DNA of 64,000 bases from assembly GCA_903941105.1 (NCBI GenBank), contig CAJANL010000099.1:1-64000 (forward strand), written 5' to 3'. Both the position numbers and the translations under genes were made by a program. Positions 9,474 through 19,237 of the stretch are shown in pieces; positions within the stretch are counted from its first letter, which is position 1, and each line of letters opens with the position of its first letter. The stretch is from an uncultured Rhodospirillaceae bacterium (GTDB lineage: Bacteria > Pseudomonadota > Alphaproteobacteria > Rhodospirillales > Magnetospirillaceae). The notes beneath the pieces were generated by a model, which searched no databases, was not told the origin of the DNA, and saw only the letters and a program-made list of their open reading frames with translations.

Positions 9474-10123
9474 GGCGCATCCCACCAGATGAACGGCCGT
9501 TCCAGAAGGCCGGCGGAGCAGATCAGCTGGTCCAGCGTCTTGACGCGCTTGCCGGGATTGCCCGCCATCACCGAATAGGGCTCCACGTCGCGGGTGACCA
9601 CCGTGCCGGCATAGATCTGCGAGTGGTGGCCGATGCGGATGCCGGGGGCGATGACCACCATGGCGCCGATGGAGACGAAGGATTCGACCACGGTTCGCCC
9701 GACGCAGTCGGCCCGCCGCGGACAGACCGGGTGGATGTCATCGGTAAAGACGGTGCCGGGGCCGATGAACACGTCGTCGTGGATTTCCACCTTTTCGACG
9801 AATGCCTGGCTGCCCAGGCGGATGCGGTTGCCGAACCGGCAGCCATGCTTGACCACCGCCTTGGGGCCGATGCGGCACTGGTCGCCGAAAACATTGTCGA
9901 CGAAGACGGTGGACTGGTCGCTGAGATCGAAGTCATCGCCCGCGATCACCCCGTTATAGACCGTGCAGCGCGAGCCGATGAAGGCGTTGCGGCCGATCAC
10001 CACCGTGCCGGGGGGATGGAAGCGGTCCTGGATGCCGACGATGGCAAAGGGCTCGACAATGGCGTTCTCCCCAAGTGTTGCGCCTGGGTAGATGATGGCG
10101 GACCCGTCTATGCTCATGCGCAC
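9470..10123 (-). CDS. Left-handed beta-helix (hexapeptide) acyltransferase
   Basis: Hexapeptide repeats IYPGATLGENAIVEPFAIVG... VVIAPGIRIGHHSQIYAGTVVTRDVEPYSVMAGNPGKRVK; start may be ATG at 10117. Confidence 0.88.
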   Translation of the reverse strand: MRMSIDGSAIIYPGATLGENAIVEPFAIVGIQDRFHPPGTVVIGRNAFIGSRCTVYNGVIAGDDFDLSDQSTVFVDNVFGDQCRIGPKAVVKHGCRFGNRIRLGSQAFVEKVEIHDDVFIGPGTVFTDDIHPVCPRRADCVGRTVVESFVSIGAMVVIAPGIRIGHHSQIYAGTVVTRDVEPYSVMAGNPGKRVKTLDQLICSAGLLERPFIWWDAP

Positions 10124-10186
10124 CGAGTGAACTCTTTACAGTTGGGCCGGCGAGAGGTACAGCCCTACAAATTGCTGGAGAATGCG

Positions 10187-11341
10187 ATGCCGCCCGTCGC
10201 GGTCAGACTTGCCATAATACAACGCTACTTCCCTCATTACCGCAAGCCGGTATTCGACGGTCTGTGGGCGCGGCCCGGTATCGCTCTTTCGCTCCTTTAC
10301 GGACTGTTGCAGGAGCCACGGGCCGACCTCGGGATCTCGCAGCCGGCGCCGCCGATGCCCTACACCGTACCGCTCGGCAATCGCTACCTGCCGGGAACCC
10401 GGCTGATGTGGCAGTCGGGCGCCCTGCGCCACACCCTGTCGGGGGCCTGCGACGTGGTGATCCTGGAAGGCGACATGCACATCCTGTCCAATGTCGCCAT
10501 CCTGCTGCTGGCCCGCTTTCGGCGGGTGCCGGTGCTGCTGTGGCTGAAGGGGTGGTGGGGCGACGGTGCCGGCGAGGCCTCGTTGGGCGGCGGCCTGCGC
10601 GGGGTGGTGCGGCGGCTGTTCCTTGGGCTGGCGGACGGTGTCGTGTGCTATGGCGAGAGCACGCGGCGGCAGTTCCAGGCCGGTGGGCTGGCGCCGGACC
10701 GGCTGTTCGTCGCCCAGAACACGGTGATGGTGGAGACGCTGACCCAACCGGCGGCCAATGCCGCGCCCATGGCACCCGAGGTCGAACGGCTGCTGGCGTC
10801 GCCCCGCCCCTATGTCTTCACCATCGGCCGGATGGTTCGCGACAAGCGCATTCCCGAACTGATCCGCTCGTTCGTCGCCGCCGGTCTGGGCAAGGTGGAT
10901 CTGGTGGTGGCCGGGGATGGTCCCGAGCGTGATGCGGTGGCGGCGGCGGCGAAAGGGTACGGTAATGTTCATGTCGTCGGGCCGGTCAGCGACGCCGACG
11001 CCGACCGGCTGCTGCTGCGGGCGATGGCCTGCGCCTTCCCCGGCGCCGTCGGTCTGGCGGTCAATCAGGCCATGGCGGCCGGCGGCGTCGTCCTGTGCGC
11101 CGACGAACCCGGCCCCGATTCCGAGATCGTGGTCGACGGGGTCAACGGCATCCGCCTGCCCCATGGCGACGAGGCGGCGTGGACCGGGGCACTCGGCCGG
11201 GTCGCCGCGGATGCCGCCCTGCGGTCCCGGCTGGGGGCGGCGGCACGCGAGACGGTGATCGAGCGCGCCACGGTCGGGCGAATGGTTTCGGGGCTGGAGA
11301 ATGCCGCCCGCTCGATACTGCGGCTCAGAGAGGGTCGGTAA
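10187..11341 (+). CDS. Glycosyltransferase (GT4/GT1-like)
   Basis: VRLAIIQRYFPHYRKPVFDGL...PYVFTIGRMVRDKRIPELIRSFVAAG..LVVAGDGPERDAV; start inside longer ORF. Confidence 0.85.
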   Translation: MPPVAVRLAIIQRYFPHYRKPVFDGLWARPGIALSLLYGLLQEPRADLGISQPAPPMPYTVPLGNRYLPGTRLMWQSGALRHTLSGACDVVILEGDMHILSNVAILLLARFRRVPVLLWLKGWWGDGAGEASLGGGLRGVVRRLFLGLADGVVCYGESTRRQFQAGGLAPDRLFVAQNTVMVETLTQPAANAAPMAPEVERLLASPRPYVFTIGRMVRDKRIPELIRSFVAAGLGKVDLVVAGDGPERDAVAAAAKGYGNVHVVGPVSDADADRLLLRAMACAFPGAVGLAVNQAMAAGGVVLCADEPGPDSEIVVDGVNGIRLPHGDEAAWTGALGRVAADAALRSRLGAAARETVIERATVGRMVSGLENAARSILRLREGR

Positions 11342-12365
11342 TCGAGGTGATGAGCGCCGCCACATCGGCGGGGCGGTGTTCCGTCATGCAGACATGGGCG
11401 CGGCCCTCGCAGACACTGCCGCCGCAACCGACGCAATCCGTCAACGGATAGAGAATGCGGTCGGCGGTGCCGGCGGGAAACCAGATCCCCGGCTTGTTCC
11501 GGCCGCTGAACACGGCACAGACCGGGGTACCGGCCGCCGCCGCCAGATGCATCGGCCCGCTGTCGTGGCCGATGAAGACGCGCGCCCGCGCCAGCACCGC
11601 CGCCGTCACCCTGAGGGGCAGGCAACCGGCGAGGTTGAGCACCGGGCCGGACCAGGCGGTGGCGACGCGCTCCAACCGTTCGCGCTCGATCTCGGCGCCG
11701 ATCAGGGCGAGACCGAGCGAAGGCCTGTCCGCCGATCGCAAGGTCTCCATCCAGGCGTCGTCGCCCCAGTCATTGGCCTCGTGCTTGGTGCCGATGGCGA
11801 AGGCGGCGAAATTGTCGGCGCCCGGCCAGCCGGCCAGGACCGACCCGGCGGTGGCGCCTTCGTCGTCGCTGAGGTGCAGATCCCAGGCGGCGCGGTCGGT
11901 CAGGTCGATGGAGCCCAGGTCTTCGAGGCAACGGACCAGCCGTCCCGCCTCGGATTCCCAGCGCCCGTTCTGCGGACGGTGTCGGCGACGGTCGTCGGAC
12001 CACGGCAGCCCGATCATGCGGAAGATGCCGCAGGTGGCGAAGAAGCCCACGTCGCGGAGAAGGCTGGGGCGCGGCTTCGGCTCGGAGAGGTAGACCAGGG
12101 CCTCCGGCGACTCGGCGCGGATGCGCTGGCGCAGATCCCAAGCCTGACCGGGCGACCGCAGGGCGGGGGGGAATTCGATCACCCGGTGCAGCAGCCCGGT
12201 GCCGATCAGCAGTTCGGCCGCCGGGGCCGCCTGCGCCGACACCGGCTGATTGGTCAGCAGGATGCGCTCGGCCCCCGGCGTCGCCGCCGCCAGCAGATGC
12301 AGGGCCGGCAGGCTGACGACGGCGTCGCCCAGGCTGCCCAGACGGAAGACGAGGATGCGGCTCAT
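11325..12365 (-). CDS. Glycosyltransferase family 9 (heptosyltransferase-like)
   Basis: MSRILVFRLGSLGDAVVSLPALHLL...FIGHDSGPMHLAAAAGTPVCAVFSG; ATG at 12365. Confidence 0.88.
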   Translation of the reverse strand: MSRILVFRLGSLGDAVVSLPALHLLAAATPGAERILLTNQPVSAQAAPAAELLIGTGLLHRVIEFPPALRSPGQAWDLRQRIRAESPEALVYLSEPKPRPSLLRDVGFFATCGIFRMIGLPWSDDRRRHRPQNGRWESEAGRLVRCLEDLGSIDLTDRAAWDLHLSDDEGATAGSVLAGWPGADNFAAFAIGTKHEANDWGDDAWMETLRSADRPSLGLALIGAEIERERLERVATAWSGPVLNLAGCLPLRVTAAVLARARVFIGHDSGPMHLAAAAGTPVCAVFSGRNKPGIWFPAGTADRILYPLTDCVGCGGSVCEGRAHVCMTEHRPADVAALITSITDPL

Positions 12366-13297
12366 GGCTTGCGGGCCACCAGGAATGCGTTGGCGGTGCG
12401 GATGTCGTCGTCGTCGAACAGCGGCGACAGCTGCGGCGCCATGCGAGCCCGCTCCAGCCCTCCCTCCTGCCGCACGGTCTCGTGGGCGAGCAGCTCGAAA
12501 CCGGCCCGCCGGATCTCGCCCACATGGGCGGAGACCGGCTGGCGATTGAGCAGGAACGGCCGTGCCCCCCGGATCATCCGCCACAGCAGGGGCGAATGGG
12601 CGAGGTGGCCATTCCACAGCGGGTCGATGCCGTGGCTCTTGAAGTCGATCTGGTGGGTCATCCAGCCTCCCGGCCGCAGCCAGGCGGCGCAGGCGCCATA
12701 GGTTCCGGGCAGGTCGTCCACATGCTCCATCACCGCCTGGGAAAACACCCAGTCGATGCTGCTGTACCGGATGTTTTCCGCCTGCCACCAGGGGGCGCTG
12801 TACTCGACGGCTTCGCCGCTGCCCTGGACGAGGGCGGCGCGCAGGCGGGCGATCCGGTCGGGCGACAGGGCCGCGGCCAGATGCTCCTCGGGCAGCAGGT
12901 CGTGCGGGAACGTCCAGTCGTCGAGCCGCGGCTTCACCTTGAGCATGGTGGCGCCGCAGGGAATCGCCGTCCGGGCACGGAACAACTCGACCAGCCCGTC
13001 GAAGACCCCCAGATTGCGCTCACCGCAGGCATAGGCGCGCACGTCGAGGCCGAAATACCGTTCGGCCCCGGCGATCAGTCCCGCCAGCCCGATGCCGATG
13101 GAATCCCCAGGCCCCAGCTCGGCGATCACCCGGGGGAAGGGCATGCCGTTGCCCCGGGCGGCCTTCACGAGGTGGCGAAGGAACACCGAATAGCAGTAGG
13201 CGGCCTCGTCCGATCGTCCGGTGCGCCGGTTGCAGGCCGAGGCCGGCAGAACGAATGTCGCCAGCCCCTTGGCGACCGCCTTCAGTCGCGCGGTCAT
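12362..13297 (-). CDS. Class I SAM-dependent methyltransferase-like protein
   Basis: VIAELGPGDSIGIGLAGLIAGAERYFGLDVRAY; SSIDWVFSQAVMEHVDDLPGTYGACAAWLRPGGWMTHQIDF. Confidence 0.75.
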   Translation of the reverse strand: MTARLKAVAKGLATFVLPASACNRRTGRSDEAAYCYSVFLRHLVKAARGNGMPFPRVIAELGPGDSIGIGLAGLIAGAERYFGLDVRAYACGERNLGVFDGLVELFRARTAIPCGATMLKVKPRLDDWTFPHDLLPEEHLAAALSPDRIARLRAALVQGSGEAVEYSAPWWQAENIRYSSIDWVFSQAVMEHVDDLPGTYGACAAWLRPGGWMTHQIDFKSHGIDPLWNGHLAHSPLLWRMIRGARPFLLNRQPVSAHVGEIRRAGFELLAHETVRQEGGLERARMAPQLSPLFDDDDIRTANAFLVARKP

Positions 13298-14319
13298 CCC
13301 GGCCGCCTCGCCCAGGCCAGTCCGGGTCGGCTGTCGACCTCGGCCAGATCGAGCCCCTGCAGCAGGCCCGCCACCTGGCCATGGTCCTGGCACTGCTCGT
13401 AGCGCGGGCCGTACCAGTCGAAGGTATCGAGCAGGGTCCAGTCGTATTGCTGGCGCAGGGTCAGGGCCGGATTGTGCACGGCGGCAATGGGGATGAAGCG
13501 GACGAAGAACCGCAGCTTGGGAATCTTCGCCAGCACCAGGGTGAGCGGGAACAGCAGCGCCACCAGCACCCGGCAGAAGCCCAGCAAGGTGCCTTGCGGC
13601 CAGTCCGGCGTGGTTCGGCGCAGGCCGTACTTGATCACTTCCAGGCGGCGCAGCCAGTGCCATTCATAGAAATTGTAGGCCAGCGGCGCGCCGGCCTTGA
13701 GCAGGCGGGGCAAGGCCGACATCACGGCGGCGGGATCGGGGGTGTGCTGGATCACTCCCATGCAGAACAGGCCATCGAACACGCCGTCGCGGAAGGGCAG
13801 CCGCAACAGGTTGGCCTGGACCTGCGCCACCTCGCCGCGCCCGGGTGTGTGGCCCTGCGGATTGGCGCAGTTGACCCGGCAGGCGTCGATGGCCTCGGAG
13901 AGGTCCACCGCCACGACGCGCGCTCCGGCCTGGGCGGCGACGTCGGTGAAGCGCCCGGCACCGCAGCCGGCGTCGAGGATCAGCCTGCCCGGCAGCCACT
14001 CCGGCGGAAGCCGGCTGTCAGCGAAAAAGCGGGTCTGCGACAGGCGGTGCCCGGCCAGGCGATCCACCTGCAGGGTCTTCCAGCGATTCCATTGGAAGCC
14101 GAAATTGCCGGCATAGTCGTCCTGCTGCGGCACGAAGCGGGGAATACCGTTGCGGATCGGATAGGCGGCACCGCATCCGGGGCAGCCCAGTTCGCCGTCC
14201 TCGACCGCCGCCTCGCCTGTTCCAGCCAGGGTCAACCCCCGGGCGTCGCGGCATTCCGGGCAGACCAGGAGATCGAGAAGCCAGCGTTGCATCATCACGT
14301 CCGCAGGAAAAGCTGACAC
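13294..14319 (-). CDS. Methyltransferase with N-terminal Trm112-like zinc ribbon
   Basis: LLDLLVCPECRDARG...ELGCPGCGAAYPIRNGIPRFV zinc-ribbon, then LILDAGCGAGRFTDVAAQAGARVVAVDLS methyltransferase motif I; start may be ATG at 14295. Confidence 0.85.
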   Translation of the reverse strand: MSAFPADVMMQRWLLDLLVCPECRDARGLTLAGTGEAAVEDGELGCPGCGAAYPIRNGIPRFVPQQDDYAGNFGFQWNRWKTLQVDRLAGHRLSQTRFFADSRLPPEWLPGRLILDAGCGAGRFTDVAAQAGARVVAVDLSEAIDACRVNCANPQGHTPGRGEVAQVQANLLRLPFRDGVFDGLFCMGVIQHTPDPAAVMSALPRLLKAGAPLAYNFYEWHWLRRLEVIKYGLRRTTPDWPQGTLLGFCRVLVALLFPLTLVLAKIPKLRFFVRFIPIAAVHNPALTLRQQYDWTLLDTFDWYGPRYEQCQDHGQVAGLLQGLDLAEVDSRPGLAWARRPG

Positions 14320-14322
14320 GGT

Positions 14323-15699
14323 CTAGCAGGATTCATTCTTCCTGCCCAGCCCGCTGGTCCCGAAGCGGGCCACCACCGCCGCCGCCAGGGCCAGCAACGC
14401 CATTGGTAGCCACAAATGCGTGGCGAGACGCTCCATGTAGTTGTTGAACAGGCCGCAAATGACGAGATAGGCCGGTTCCATGGCGAGGGCGGCGGCGGCC
14501 ATGGCCAGGGCGAGAGCGCGCCGTTCCGCCGCCGCCGTGGCCGCCAGCACCAGGCCGGCGATGAACACCGCCGGCACGGCCAACGACAATCGGTTGCGAA
14601 GCGATTGCGAGGTCGCGGCCCGGACCACCGGCAGACGCAGGTAGTCCCAGGCCACCTCGGCGGCGCAGGCGATGAACACGGGCGGCATCAGCGCCAGGGC
14701 CCGGTTGCCTTGCTGCTGAAGGGCGGCCGAAATGGAATAGTTGTCGGTGGGCAGTCCCCGACGCGCGGCATAGGCCTCCGCCAGGGTCAGGATCTCGCGG
14801 CGCGGGAACGGGCAATAGCGGAACGACAGCCCCGACGGACGGCCGAACTCGTCGTCGAGGACGACACGGCCATGCAGGGCGCCCGAATTGGCCTCCCACA
14901 GCGGCCGCGCCACCTCGTCGAGGAACGCCGCGTCGAAGCCGCGCTCGGCCAGCCACGACGGCTCGGTCGAGGCGAGAATGCGGGCGGTCAGGTGTGAGGC
15001 GCTCCGTTCGCTCAGGCCGGCGAAGCCGGTGATCCGGCCATGCAGGGCCGAATAGGCCAGCGTCGGCCCCAGCAACGCCACCGCCGCCATGGCGACCACC
15101 CGCAGGCCGTGGCGGCGGCGCTCCGCCGGCTGGAGCAGGAGCCACACCATCATCCCGGTCAGGGCACCCAGCGGCACCGCCACGTCCGAGGGGCGGAGGA
15201 TCGGCACCAGCCCCAGCAGCACCAGCGCCACCGGCCATCGCCGGCGCCAGCCGCCCAGCACCAGCCAGAGGGCGAACAGCATCACCAGCTTGGAGGGTGC
15301 CTCGCTCTGGACGGTGGACATCCATTGCATGTCGAAGCGGTTGGCGGCGAACAGCAGCACGACCGCGGCAGCGCCCCACACGCCGGCCAGCCTTTCGAAG
15401 CGCCGGGCCAGCAGGGCGGCGACCACGACATAGAGCCCGACCTGGACCGCCGCCACCCAGCGCACCAGCCCATCCACGTCGGACCACGGCACCAGGACCG
15501 ACAGCCCCAGTATCAGGACGCGATAGCCCGGCTCGCGCTGCGCCGGGAAATTCAGCTCGCCGCCGCGATGAAATTCCAGGGCGGTGAACAAGTAGCTGGC
15601 GGAATCCGGTGTGGTTCCCGCCCGCAGTTGGGCAAGGTTGAAGACGAACAGGGCGGTGACGCAAAGCAGGAAAGCCCACGCTATTGCCCGCTTGACCAT
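14323..15699 (-). CDS. Multi-pass membrane glycosyltransferase-like protein
   Basis: Many hydrophobic helices; MVKRAIAWAFLLCVTALFVFNLAQLRAGTTPDSASYLFTALEF; internal ATG at 15699. Confidence 0.65.
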   Translation of the reverse strand: MVKRAIAWAFLLCVTALFVFNLAQLRAGTTPDSASYLFTALEFHRGGELNFPAQREPGYRVLILGLSVLVPWSDVDGLVRWVAAVQVGLYVVVAALLARRFERLAGVWGAAAVVLLFAANRFDMQWMSTVQSEAPSKLVMLFALWLVLGGWRRRWPVALVLLGLVPILRPSDVAVPLGALTGMMVWLLLQPAERRRHGLRVVAMAAVALLGPTLAYSALHGRITGFAGLSERSASHLTARILASTEPSWLAERGFDAAFLDEVARPLWEANSGALHGRVVLDDEFGRPSGLSFRYCPFPRREILTLAEAYAARRGLPTDNYSISAALQQQGNRALALMPPVFIACAAEVAWDYLRLPVVRAATSQSLRNRLSLAVPAVFIAGLVLAATAAAERRALALAMAAAALAMEPAYLVICGLFNNYMERLATHLWLPMALLALAAAVVARFGTSGLGRKNESC

Positions 15700-15840
15700 G
15701 ATCGCCCCCGCAGTTCGATGCCGCGGACTATTAGCATGGATCGCCATGGCCCGCTTACGTTTTCCAGGCGGGGCGGGCGGTTGCGCTCCCCCGGGATGCG
15801 CCGTATGGTGGCGCCCGTCATCCGCCATCGAGGGTTCACG

Positions 15841-16464
15841 GTGAAGTCGTTCGCGCACTGGACTCCCCGCTATGTGCTAGACCGGGCGAAGCAACACGCT
15901 TTCTCGGCCATGAACCCGGATGCGCCCTGGTTCACCCGCCACATGGTCGGGCTGCTCGATCAGTTGCTGCGGCCCGACGACCGCGCGCTGGAATGGGGCG
16001 CCGGTCGCAGCACCCTCTGGCTGACCCGCCGGGTGGCCCATCTGGTCAGCATCGAGCATGATCCCGACTGGTTCGAGCGGGTGCGCCGGCGGTGCCTCGC
16101 CGAACTCGCCGCCGGCCGGGTCGAGCTGCTGTTGCGGCGCCCGGCCGACGATGGCGGCGACTATGTGGCAGCGGCCTCGACCATCGCGCCGGACAGCCTC
16201 GGACTGGTGGTGGTGGACGGCAAGGTCCGCTCCCTCAGCGCCCTGGCGGCCCTGCCCCTGCTGCGGCCGGGCGGGCTGCTGGTGCTCGACAATGCCGAAC
16301 GCTACCTTCCCCGGGCCACGCCGTCACGGGCGCCCGGAGCCCGGCACGAGGCCGACGGCTACGGCGACGAGGCCTGGCGCGACTTTGCCGCCCGCGTCGC
16401 CGGCTGGCGCTGCCTGTGGACCACCGACGGGGTCACCGACACCGCCCTTTGGACGAAGCCATGA
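15841..16464 (+). CDS. SAM-dependent methyltransferase-like protein
   Basis: VKSFAHWTPRYVLDRAKQHAF...ALEWGAGRSTLWLTRRVAHLVSIEHDPDWF...VVDGKVR; GTG start at 15841. Confidence 0.7.
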   Translation: MKSFAHWTPRYVLDRAKQHAFSAMNPDAPWFTRHMVGLLDQLLRPDDRALEWGAGRSTLWLTRRVAHLVSIEHDPDWFERVRRRCLAELAAGRVELLLRRPADDGGDYVAAASTIAPDSLGLVVVDGKVRSLSALAALPLLRPGGLLVLDNAERYLPRATPSRAPGARHEADGYGDEAWRDFAARVAGWRCLWTTDGVTDTALWTKP

Positions 16465-17015
16465 CCACACGCCCCACCACCGCAGCGGAATTCCTGGCAC
16501 TCGACTATCGGGTGTCCATTTCCGAGACCGGCGGACGCTTCCATCTGCATGTGCCGCAGCTCGGCCTGATCGTCGACGACGCCGACCTTGCCACCGCCTG
16601 GGCCAATCTTTCCGCGGCGAAACGCGACTATTTCAAACGCCATGCCGCCATCGGCCGCCTTGACGCCATCCCCTTGCCCGCCGGGGATGCTCCCCGCGCC
16701 CTGGCCCTCGCCGTCGCACCATTCGCGGCCAAGGTCGGCATCGCGGCATTGGCGGTGGTGTGCCTGCTGCTGGCGGGGATCGCCGGCTTCGACCATGTGG
16801 TGCGCTCGCTGCCGGGGCGCCTGCTGCATCAGTTCACCGAGGTGTCGACGTCGGCGAAAGTGATGTCCCGCCAGATTTCGCCGGAACGCCTCGATCAGGC
16901 CAAGTCCGAGCTGCGGACCATGGTGGAGATGATAAAGCCGTTTGCCGACGAGCTGCGTCCCCTGTTCGCCGATCCCGCCTGCGGGCCGGCTCAGCCGCGG
17001 CAGACCTCCAGGTAG
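16461..17015 (+). CDS. Hypothetical single-pass membrane protein
   Basis: ORF with one hydrophobic segment (VGIAALAVVCLLLAGIAGF), ATGA overlap with upstream CDS. Confidence 0.65.
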   Translation: MTTRPTTAAEFLALDYRVSISETGGRFHLHVPQLGLIVDDADLATAWANLSAAKRDYFKRHAAIGRLDAIPLPAGDAPRALALAVAPFAAKVGIAALAVVCLLLAGIAGFDHVVRSLPGRLLHQFTEVSTSAKVMSRQISPERLDQAKSELRTMVEMIKPFADELRPLFADPACGPAQPRQTSR

Positions 17016-18454
17016 GGCGCGAGCTTGGGGATATAGGCGCGGACCTGTTCGCAGTCGGGCTGGGATGAGGGCGCCTGATAGGCCCGCCATTGCGGCGCCC
17101 ATTGCAGCGCGTCGGCCATGCCGAGCGCCGCGAACAGACCGGCGCCCGCCAGCAGGGCACCGCGCGTCGCCGGGCGGCGCGGTTCCAGCCCCAGTTCTCC
17201 GGCCGCCGTCGCCAGGCCGAGCAGGAGCCACGGCTCGATGAAAATGAAATACCACGGCCAGTAGTACAGACTGTGGTAGCGGCTGAGGAACGCCACCTCC
17301 GCCCCCACCGCCATGCCGGTGAACACCGCCATCAGCCCCAGCGCCCGCCACCGTCGCCGCCGGATCAACAGGGCGGCGCCGACGACGGCCAGGACATAGA
17401 ACAGGCGGAACGGGTAGGCGAAGGTGTCGACATGCAGCCCCTTGTCCACCACCAGCGTTCCGAGGTTGCGCGCCAGCTGCGACGGCCCCGGACGAGCCGA
17501 CGAGCCGAACTGGCTGAGATGCTCCAGCCAGTTCACCAGGGCGCCGGTATAGGCGGGGTCCCAGGCGATGAGGTGCAGGAGCTGGGCGGCCGCTACTCCC
17601 ACCGCCACCGCCGACGCGGCCAGGGCGACATCGCGCCACGACTGGCCACGGCGCCGCACCACGATGGCCATCGCCGCCAGCACCATCACCGCCAATGCCG
17701 GTTGGTAGGCGGCGCCCCGCCACGCCCCCACCAGCATGACCCACGCCGGCAGCGCGAACGCGGCGGCAAGGGGAATGGCGGCCATGGCACCGGTGGTCAC
17801 CACCGTCGGCCGAGGCCGGGCCAGCCATACCGTCAGCCATGGCATCGCCATCACCAGCAGCACCGCCTGCGATTTCTGCATCACCGCCAGGGTGCCGAAG
17901 GCGGCGACCAGCATCAGGTATCCGAGCCCCGGCAGGCCATCCGCCTCCATCGCGGCGAACAACAGCCGGCAGGCGGCCAGCAGGAACAGCCCCGAGGCCA
18001 TTTCTCCGGCGACGAACGTCACATGGGCGCCGAGCCCGAGGCTTCCCCCGAACACCACCGTCAGCGCCACCGCCGTCCATGGCGGCGACAGCCGGCGGGC
18101 GATGCCGTGGAACAGCAGGACGGCGGCTCCGGCCATCACCGCCTGAAGCGCCAGTGCCGCGGCGATGACATCGCGAAATGAAGCCGCGTCGACCAGCCCC
18201 TGCGGCGCCGCCATGGCCAACAATCCGGCCGCATGCAGCAGCCGATACCACCAGCCCAGCAGGATGAACCACGGATAGCCATAGAGCTTGAAGTCGGGCG
18301 TGAAGCCGTCCGCCGCCAGCAGGCCTTGGCCGGCAAGATAGATATCCTCGACCCGCCCCAGGTCGGGTGGCCGGATCCCGAAGGCGATGGCCAGCACCGC
18401 CGGCAACGTTGCCGCCAGGAGGACGGCTGGATACAAGGCGAACGGAGCTTTCAT
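16991..18454 (-). CDS. Multi-pass membrane protein, glycosyltransferase 39/87-like
   Basis: Multiple transmembrane segments; LGRVEDIYLAGQGLLAADGFTPDFKLYGYPWFILLGWWYRLL. Confidence 0.65.
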   Translation of the reverse strand: MKAPFALYPAVLLAATLPAVLAIAFGIRPPDLGRVEDIYLAGQGLLAADGFTPDFKLYGYPWFILLGWWYRLLHAAGLLAMAAPQGLVDAASFRDVIAAALALQAVMAGAAVLLFHGIARRLSPPWTAVALTVVFGGSLGLGAHVTFVAGEMASGLFLLAACRLLFAAMEADGLPGLGYLMLVAAFGTLAVMQKSQAVLLVMAMPWLTVWLARPRPTVVTTGAMAAIPLAAAFALPAWVMLVGAWRGAAYQPALAVMVLAAMAIVVRRRGQSWRDVALAASAVAVGVAAAQLLHLIAWDPAYTGALVNWLEHLSQFGSSARPGPSQLARNLGTLVVDKGLHVDTFAYPFRLFYVLAVVGAALLIRRRRWRALGLMAVFTGMAVGAEVAFLSRYHSLYYWPWYFIFIEPWLLLGLATAAGELGLEPRRPATRGALLAGAGLFAALGMADALQWAPQWRAYQAPSSQPDCEQVRAYIPKLAPYLEVCRG

Positions 18455-18544
18455 CGTGCGCCATCCTAACCAAGGTGCTGACGCAGTGCAAACTCACGCA
18501 TCCGCCTTGTGTGGCCGCCAAATTGTCACGTATATACTTGCCGG

Positions 18545-19237
18545 ATGGACTTCGATGAACATGCTGCGGACTATTTAGCCACAGTCCGGCGTAGCGTGGC
18601 TTTCTCCGGACAGGACGGCGCATTCTTCGCGCAAGTGAAGGCCGACGTCATCGTCGAGCTGACCGCCGGCATTCTTGGTCATCCCTCCGAACTCGCGGCG
18701 CTGGACGTAGGCTGCGGCGTCGGACTGCTCACCGGCCTGGTGGCGCCGGCGTTCCGTGCCATCTCGGGATCGGATGTCTCGGCCAAGTCGCTGGCGCTGG
18801 CGGCGGAGCAGGTGCCGTCGGCCGAGTTTCGCGCCGGCTCGGGCACGGCCCTGCCCTTCGCCGATGACAGCTTCGACGTGGTCTACGCCGTCTGCGTCTT
18901 TCATCATGTGGAGATGGGCGACCGCGAGGCCCTGGCGCGAGAGATGGCGCGGGTGGCGAGGCCGGGCGGGCTGGTGATGATCCTCGAACACAATCCATGG
19001 AATCCGCTCGCCCGATGGGTGGTCAGCCGGTGCCCGCTGGATCGCGATGCGCGCCTGCTGTCGGCGGGGGTGGCCGAGACGCTGCTGCGGCGGGCGTCGC
19101 TGCGGCCGGTGGCGCGCCGCTACGTCGCGCTGTTGCCCCTCGGCGCCGGCTGGGCCAGGGGTGTCGAACGAACCTTGGCAGGCCTGCCGCTCGGTGCGCA
19201 ATATGCGGTGGCCGCAGTCAAGGGAAAGCCGGCATGA
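18545..19237 (+). CDS. Class I SAM-dependent methyltransferase
   Basis: ALDVGCGVGLLTGLVAPAFRAISGSDVSAKSL...LPFADDSFDVVYAVCVFHHV. Confidence 0.88.
   Translation: MDFDEHAADYLATVRRSVAFSGQDGAFFAQVKADVIVELTAGILGHPSELAALDVGCGVGLLTGLVAPAFRAISGSDVSAKSLALAAEQVPSAEFRAGSGTALPFADDSFDVVYAVCVFHHVEMGDREALAREMARVARPGGLVMILEHNPWNPLARWVVSRCPLDRDARLLSAGVAETLLRRASLRPVARRYVALLPLGAGWARGVERTLAGLPLGAQYAVAAVKGKPA

Noticed and set aside
16359-18623. 754-aa minus-strand ORF
   Set aside because: Different frame of the same strand as the membrane protein 16991-18454; Gly/Arg-rich shadow translation.
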